Under the pieces are notes generated by a model, which did no database searches, was not told where the DNA came from, and worked only from the letters and a program-made list of their open reading frames with translations. From Pseudorhodobacter antarcticus (lineage in GTDB: Bacteria > Pseudomonadota > Alphaproteobacteria > Rhodobacterales > Rhodobacteraceae): DNA of 47,058 bases. The DNA is taken from the NCBI RefSeq assembly GCF_900110135.1, contig NZ_FOCO01000024.1, positions 1 through 47,058 of the forward strand, read 5' to 3'. Position 1 is the stretch's first letter, and each line of letters opens with the position of its first letter. Shown here piece by piece: positions 43,725 through 47,058 of this stretch. Both the position numbers and the translations under genes were made by a program.

Positions 43725-43763
43725 CGCCAAGGGAAAGGGTCTCAATGGCCCTTTTCCTTGGCG
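43725..43763 (-). terminator. Long hairpin after dnaB
   Basis: Arms CGCCAAGGGAAAGGG and CCCTTTTCCTTGGCG pair over 15 bases with one mismatch around a nine-base loop, starting 47 bases past the dnaB stop. There is no T-run on the minus strand, so it may be a Rho-assisted or processing structure. Confidence 0.55.
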
Positions 43764-43809
43764 GCCCCTTGTCAGTTCCGGCGTGATTGGCCGCCGCGTT
43801 TGGTGGTCA

Positions 43810-45303
43810 TCAATACCCTTGATCGCTGCCCTCTTGCCACGCTTTGACCAGATTGCCAAAGCGGGTAAAGCGCCCTTCAAACGACAGATCGACCGAGCCG
43901 ATGGGCCCGTGGCGTTGCTTGCCGATGATGACTTCGGCCTTGCCATGCACGCTTTCCATCACCGATTGCCATTGCGCCATTTTCTCCAGCTCGTGATCGC
44001 CGGGTTTCTCGCGTTCTTTGTAATATTCATCGCGGTAGACGAACATCACCACATCGGCGTCTTGTTCAATTGAGCCGGATTCGCGCAGGTCCGACAGTTG
44101 CGGGCGCTTGTCCTCACGGCTTTCAACTTGGCGCGACAGCTGGGACAGCGCGATGACGGGGATGTGCAGCTCCTTGGCGATTGCCTTTAGGCCTTGGGTG
44201 ATTTCCGAAACCTCATTGACCCGGTTTTCGCCGCGCCCGGTGCCCTTGAGAAGTTGCAAATAGTCCACCATCAACACGTCCAAGCCATGCGTGCGTTTCA
44301 GACGGCGCGCGCGGGCCGCGACTTGGGAAATGGGCAAGGCGGGGGTGTCGTCGATATACAAAGGGCAGGCCTCCAGGCTTTTGGCGGCCTCCACAAAGCG
44401 GCGAAATTCGACTTCCGTCATATCGCCGCGCCGAATTTGCTCGCTTGGCACTTCTGATGCTTCGGACAGGATCCGCGCGGCCAACTGTTCCGCGCTCATT
44501 TCCAGACTGAAAAACCCCACAACGCCGCCTTCAACCGCGCCTTCGCTGCCATCTGGCAGGCGCCCGCGCTTATACGCTTTGGCCACATTAAACGCGATGT
44601 TGGTGGCAAGCGAGGTTTTGCCCATCGACGGACGCCCTGCCAAAATCAGCAAATCCGACGGATGCAGCCCGCCCAGCTTTTTGTCCAGATCAATCAACCC
44701 GGTTGAAATCCCCGCCAAGCCCCCATCGCGCTGATAGGCTGCGTTGGCCACGTTGACCGCCTCTGTCACCGCTTTCAGAAAGCTTTGAAAGCCGCGCTCG
44801 GCAACCCCTTGTTCGCCCAGCTTATACAGGCGCTGTTCGGCCTCGATGATCTGCTCTTTCGGCTCGGACGCCACATCGACCTTGGCCGCGCGCGCCGCTA
44901 TATCGCGCCCCAACCCGATCAATTCGCGCCGCACCGCCAGATCATACAACATCTGTGCATAGTCGCGGGCGGCAAAGCTGGAAATCGCCGCCCCCGCCAG
45001 CCGCGCCAAATAAGCCGGGCCGCCCAGCTCCTTTAGCCCCGCGTCATCCTCTAAAAACGCCTTTAGCGTGACGGGCGACGCCAGCGCGTTTTTCTGGATG
45101 CGCGCGGCGGCAATGTCAAAAATCCGCGCATGCACCGGGTCGTAAAAATGTTCTGCCTTCACCAAACTGGAAATGCGGTCGAACACATCGTTGTTGGTCA
45201 AAATCGCGCCCAACAACTGCTGCTCTGCCTCAATGTTATGCGGCAGGCTTTCGGTCTGGGTTTCCGCCGGAAGGGTTTGGCGGATGGGGGCGACTTCGTT
45301 CAT
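43810..45303 (-). CDS. dnaB: Replicative DNA helicase DnaB
   Basis: Hexameric 5'-3' helicase of the replisome. The 497-residue product has the N-terminal DnaB domain (LPHNIEAEQQLLGAIL), the RecA-like domain with Walker A LAGRPSMGKTSLATN, FFSLEMSAEQLAARIL, Walker B VLMVDYLQLL and the motif SDLRESGSIEQDADVVMFVY. No intein is inserted. Upstream, within 90 bases of the start, are two DnaA-box-like 9-mers. Neighbours pyrE and alr are as in related genomes. Confidence 0.96.
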   Translation of the reverse strand: MNEVAPIRQTLPAETQTESLPHNIEAEQQLLGAILTNNDVFDRISSLVKAEHFYDPVHARIFDIAAARIQKNALASPVTLKAFLEDDAGLKELGGPAYLARLAGAAISSFAARDYAQMLYDLAVRRELIGLGRDIAARAAKVDVASEPKEQIIEAEQRLYKLGEQGVAERGFQSFLKAVTEAVNVANAAYQRDGGLAGISTGLIDLDKKLGGLHPSDLLILAGRPSMGKTSLATNIAFNVAKAYKRGRLPDGSEGAVEGGVVGFFSLEMSAEQLAARILSEASEVPSEQIRRGDMTEVEFRRFVEAAKSLEACPLYIDDTPALPISQVAARARRLKRTHGLDVLMVDYLQLLKGTGRGENRVNEVSEITQGLKAIAKELHIPVIALSQLSRQVESREDKRPQLSDLRESGSIEQDADVVMFVYRDEYYKEREKPGDHELEKMAQWQSVMESVHGKAEVIIGKQRHGPIGSVDLSFEGRFTRFGNLVKAWQEGSDQGY

Positions 45304-45368
45304 GGGACCTGCCTTATGTCTGTTGTCGTGTTGTGTCTGGGCCTAGCACAGCCCCGTGGGGAAAGGGC

Positions 45369-45388
45369 TGTGGATAAGCTGTGGAGAA
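45369..45388 (-). promoter_or_regulatory. Two DnaA-box-like sites upstream of dnaB
   Basis: On the minus strand, TTATCCACA (45369-45377) is a perfect strong DnaA box and TTCTCCACA (45380-45388) differs at one base; they are spaced 11 bases, one helical turn. They lie 66-85 bases before the dnaB start. The rest of the 221-base dnaB-pyrE gap shows no gene. Confidence 0.45.
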
Positions 45389-45524
45389 CGCGAATATCCA
45401 AGCAAAGGGCAAAAAACCGCCCAATCAAACACTACAGTATTATGATGCCAAAGTCATGCTTGCCGCAGCATATGGTGCGGCAGGCCAAATATAGCGGCGC
45501 GTGGCGCAACCCGTCCTTGGCGAA

Positions 45525-46205
45525 TCAATCGGGCGTGCGGGCGTCCTGCCACGCACGGGGGGCGCGTAAAAAGCTTTCAACCTCCGCCAGCGTTTCCGCG
45601 TCAAACGCCCCGCTGGCGCGCGCCTCTGCCAGCACATCCCACCAAGTACACAAGTGATGCAGCGCCACACCGTGATCGGCCAGCTTTTGCACGGTATCGG
45701 GAAAAATTCCGTAATAAAAAATCACCGCCGTGTGCGCACATTCGGCCCCTGTGTCGCGGATGGCATCGACAAAAGACAGCTTTGACCCGCCATCAGTCGT
45801 CAAATCCTCAACCAACAAAACGCGCTGGCCTTCGGTCATCACACCTTCAATCCGCGCATTGCGACCGTACCCTTTGGGTTTTTTGCGCACATAGGTCATC
45901 GGTAACGCCATCCGTTCCGCCACCAAAGCGGCAAAGGGTATCCCCGCAGTTTCACCGCCCGCAATGTTGTCAAACGCTTCAAACCCCGCGTCTCGCATCA
46001 CGGTGATGCATAAAAAATCCATCAACGTCGACCGGATACGCGGATAGGAAATCAACTTGCGGCAATCAATATAGGTCGGGCTGGGCAGGCCAGATGCCAG
46101 TGTAAACGGCTGGTCGGCGTTAAAATGCACCGCCTTGATTTCCAACAACATCCGCGCTGTCAGGCGGGCAATCTCATCGGCGGGGGGGAAACTGGAGGGG
46201 ATCAT
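45525..46205 (-). CDS. pyrE: Orotate phosphoribosyltransferase
   Basis: Pyrimidine enzyme adding ribose phosphate from PRPP to orotate, forming OMP. The 226-residue product has the [20 protein letters not shown] segment, the catalytic-loop region [19 protein letters not shown] and the PRPP motif [20 protein letters not shown]. Start at ATG 46205 is preceded by AAAGGA and by copy 4 of the dispersed repeat. pyrC, a common neighbour, is not seen. Confidence 0.93.
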   Translation of the reverse strand: MIPSSFPPADEIARLTARMLLEIKAVHFNADQPFTLASGLPSPTYIDCRKLISYPRIRSTLMDFLCITVMRDAGFEAFDNIAGGETAGIPFAALVAERMALPMTYVRKKPKGYGRNARIEGVMTEGQRVLLVEDLTTDGGSKLSFVDAIRDTGAECAHTAVIFYYGIFPDTVQKLADHGVALHHLCTWWDVLAEARASGAFDAETLAEVESFLRAPRAWQDARTPD

Positions 46206-46221
46206 GTGTTGGTCCTTTCAA

Positions 46222-46243
46222 CTTTTTCTGTTCTTAAATATCC
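46222..46243 (-). repeat. GGATATTT/AACAGAAAAAG dispersed repeat, copy 4
   Basis: On the minus strand GGATATTTAAGAACAGAAAA plus AG, identical in its core to copy 1, and ending 16 bases before the pyrE start. Confidence 0.75.
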
Positions 46244-46270
46244 CCCGCGCGGAGCGCATCCACCGTCCGC

Positions 46271-46301
46271 AAAAAAAGCCTCCGGCGGGGATAGCCGGAG
46301 G
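46271..46301 (-). terminator. Strong intrinsic terminator without its gene
   Basis: Minus strand: CCTCCGGC/GCCGGAGG perfect 8-bp stem, seven-base loop, then C? and TTTTTTT (A-run at 46271-46277 on the plus strand; one G lies between). It should end a minus-strand gene to the right, but only transposon debris lies there, so its gene was probably lost or displaced. Confidence 0.75.
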
Positions 46302-46411
46302 TAAATAGCCGGGATATCCGTTTGGAATTATGGTGTTGGCTTGTTCCAACTCCGGTGTGTCGCATATATGTGTCACACATCGGGTCCGATGACTACGGCC
46401 ATTCGCCCAAC

Positions 46412-46612
46412 GAGGAGGCCGTCATGGGCATCAGCATAGCGCTGGCGTGTCGGGCCTTCGGAGTTAGCGAGACCTGCCACCGCTATGGCCCGAAGTTGCG
46501 TGCCGAGAACGATGTGATCGCCGATCTGCTGACCGGACTTACGGATGCCCGTAAGACTTGGGGATTTGGCCTATGTTTCCTGCATCTGCGCAATGTGAAG
46601 GGGCATCCTTGG
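46412..46612 (+). pseudogene. IS3-family transposase OrfB fragment
   Basis: In frame the sequence encodes GISIALACRAFGVSETCHRY and TGLTDARKTWGFGLCFLHLR then NVKGHPW, matching the N-terminal part of IS3-family OrfB just before the DDE core (homologues continue NHKRVYRIYRELELN). The match stops abruptly at 46612 and the DDE domain is missing. The frame is open to about 46651 but carries unrelated sequence. It is a remnant. It may or may not be from the same IS type as the OrfA at the left edge. Confidence 0.75.
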
Positions 46613-46628
46613 ATAATGTTACCCGGCA

Positions 46629-46646
46629 ATGCATGTTTACATGCAT
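46629..46646. repeat. Perfect hairpin at the IS junction
   Basis: ATGCATG TTTA CATGCAT, 7-bp arms, in the 146-base non-coding gap between the IS3 remnant and the IS110 transposase stop. A second hairpin, CCTGAA/TTCAGG, lies at about 46703-46718. Confidence 0.55.
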
Positions 46647-46758
46647 GGTAAGCGGTGCAAAGACCCCATGTTTCAATAAAATAAGGGATTTGCGATATTG
46701 CGCCTGAAGAATTTCAGGAGGCGATCATGTTGGACGAAGATCAGAGTATCCGTCTTGA

Positions 46759-47058
46759 TCAAGCCTCTTTCATCACCCAACTTCGATTTGCTTTGATGAG
46801 GGCGTTGGCGAGTTCAATCAGCTTTCGCATGAGCGCAGTAAGGGCGACTTTTGGCGGCTTTCCAGCTTTAATCATGGCTTGATATTTTGCCTTGCGGTCA
46901 GGGTTGAATCTCATCGCGACCAAGGCTGGCATGTAGAGGGCGTCCCTCACTACTTTGCGACCACCCTGAATGAATGATTTCCCTCGCCATTGTCCAGATT
47001 GCCGTGTCATCGGCGCTACTCCAGTTAAACAAGCCACCTGCTTTCGATCCATACTCCC
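46759..47058 (-). CDS. IS110-family transposase, C-terminal part (gene runs off window)
   Basis: The last 99 residues show DRKQVACLTGVAPMTRQSGQ, WRGKSFIQGGRKVVRDALYM, PALVAMRFNPDRKAKYQAMI and KPPKVALTALMRKLIELANA, the transposase_20 domain of the IS110 family, including the serine of RQSGQWRGK that corresponds to the catalytic serine of this family. The frame is open at the window edge; the DEDD RuvC-like N-terminal half lies outside. IS110 elements use a non-coding guide RNA from the element's flank for target choice. Confidence 0.9.
   Translation of the reverse strand, partial: GSMDRKQVACLTGVAPMTRQSGQWRGKSFIQGGRKVVRDALYMPALVAMRFNPDRKAKYQAMIKAGKPPKVALTALMRKLIELANALIKANRSWVMKEA

Noticed and set aside
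43699-44073. 124-codon plus-strand frame at the dnaB 3' end
   Set aside because: Most of it is antisense to dnaB; the rest is the hairpin region.
46727-46882. 51-codon plus-strand frame with a very good AGGAGG site
   Set aside because: Largely antisense to the IS110 transposase; could be the 5' stub of a gene cut by the insertion, but only about ten codons lie outside the element, too little to support.
1-47058. Whole window as a composite transposon between flanking IS elements
   Set aside because: The left element is IS3-type and the right is IS110-type, and the content is core housekeeping genes in conserved order.

Overview
The window looks like a chromosome segment of an alphaproteobacterium of the order Rhodobacterales (family Rhodobacteraceae). 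The signs are GC-rich coding with strong third-position bias, the division and cell-wall order murD-ftsW-murG-murC-(DUF2484)-murB-ddl-ftsQ-ftsA-ftsZ-lpxC-bamD-recN, a zeta-type ATPase inhibitor, a methionine synthase in separate pieces, and an XRE/cupin plus dimethylglycine-dehydrogenase type amine cluster. I cannot name the genus from sequence alone.

Layout. 1-320: end of an IS3-family element (OrfA, minus strand). 477-15968 (+): division and cell-wall cluster, nearly every gene touching or overlapping the next, with a clear terminator after ftsZ, then lpxC, bamD and recN. 15965-18589 (-): SnoaL-like protein, D-lactate dehydrogenase-type flavoprotein, DUF1638 protein and a 49-residue membrane peptide. 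18743-20648 (+): YghU-type glutathione transferase, a DUF1801-like gene with a doubtful start, a 22-codon ORF coupled to a periplasmic rhodanese. 20781-23114 (-): corrinoid protein, homocysteine methyltransferase, ATPase zeta subunit. 23289-25415 (+): purC, purS, zinc alcohol dehydrogenase, with a convergent LysR gene. 26436-36075: two dimethylglycine/sarcosine-dehydrogenase-like flavoproteins, an XRE/cupin regulator, a non-pyrrolysine MttB-family methyltransferase, an aldehyde dehydrogenase and a beta-hydroxyacid dehydrogenase. 36079-46205 (-): SDR, purF, cvpA, radA, pqiA-like, a frameshifted membrane/coiled-coil gene, a membrane protein, alr, dnaB, pyrE. 46206-47058: an orphan terminator, a dead IS3 OrfB fragment and the C-terminal part of an IS110-family transposase.

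How the genes work together. Mur/Ddl/Alr make and assemble peptidoglycan precursors, and FtsW/Q/A/Z drive septation. The most interesting part is a scattered set of one-carbon genes: DUF1638, corrinoid protein, homocysteine methyltransferase, MttB homologue, and two folate-linked demethylating flavoproteins. They could together strip methyl groups from a betaine-like quaternary amine and feed them to methionine and tetrahydrofolate. This is inference; a pterin:corrinoid methyltransferase and a corrinoid reactivase are not in the window.

The window also carries several families of short dispersed or tandem repeats. One, with core GGATATTT...AACAGAAAAAG, occurs four times, three of them directly ahead of start codons.
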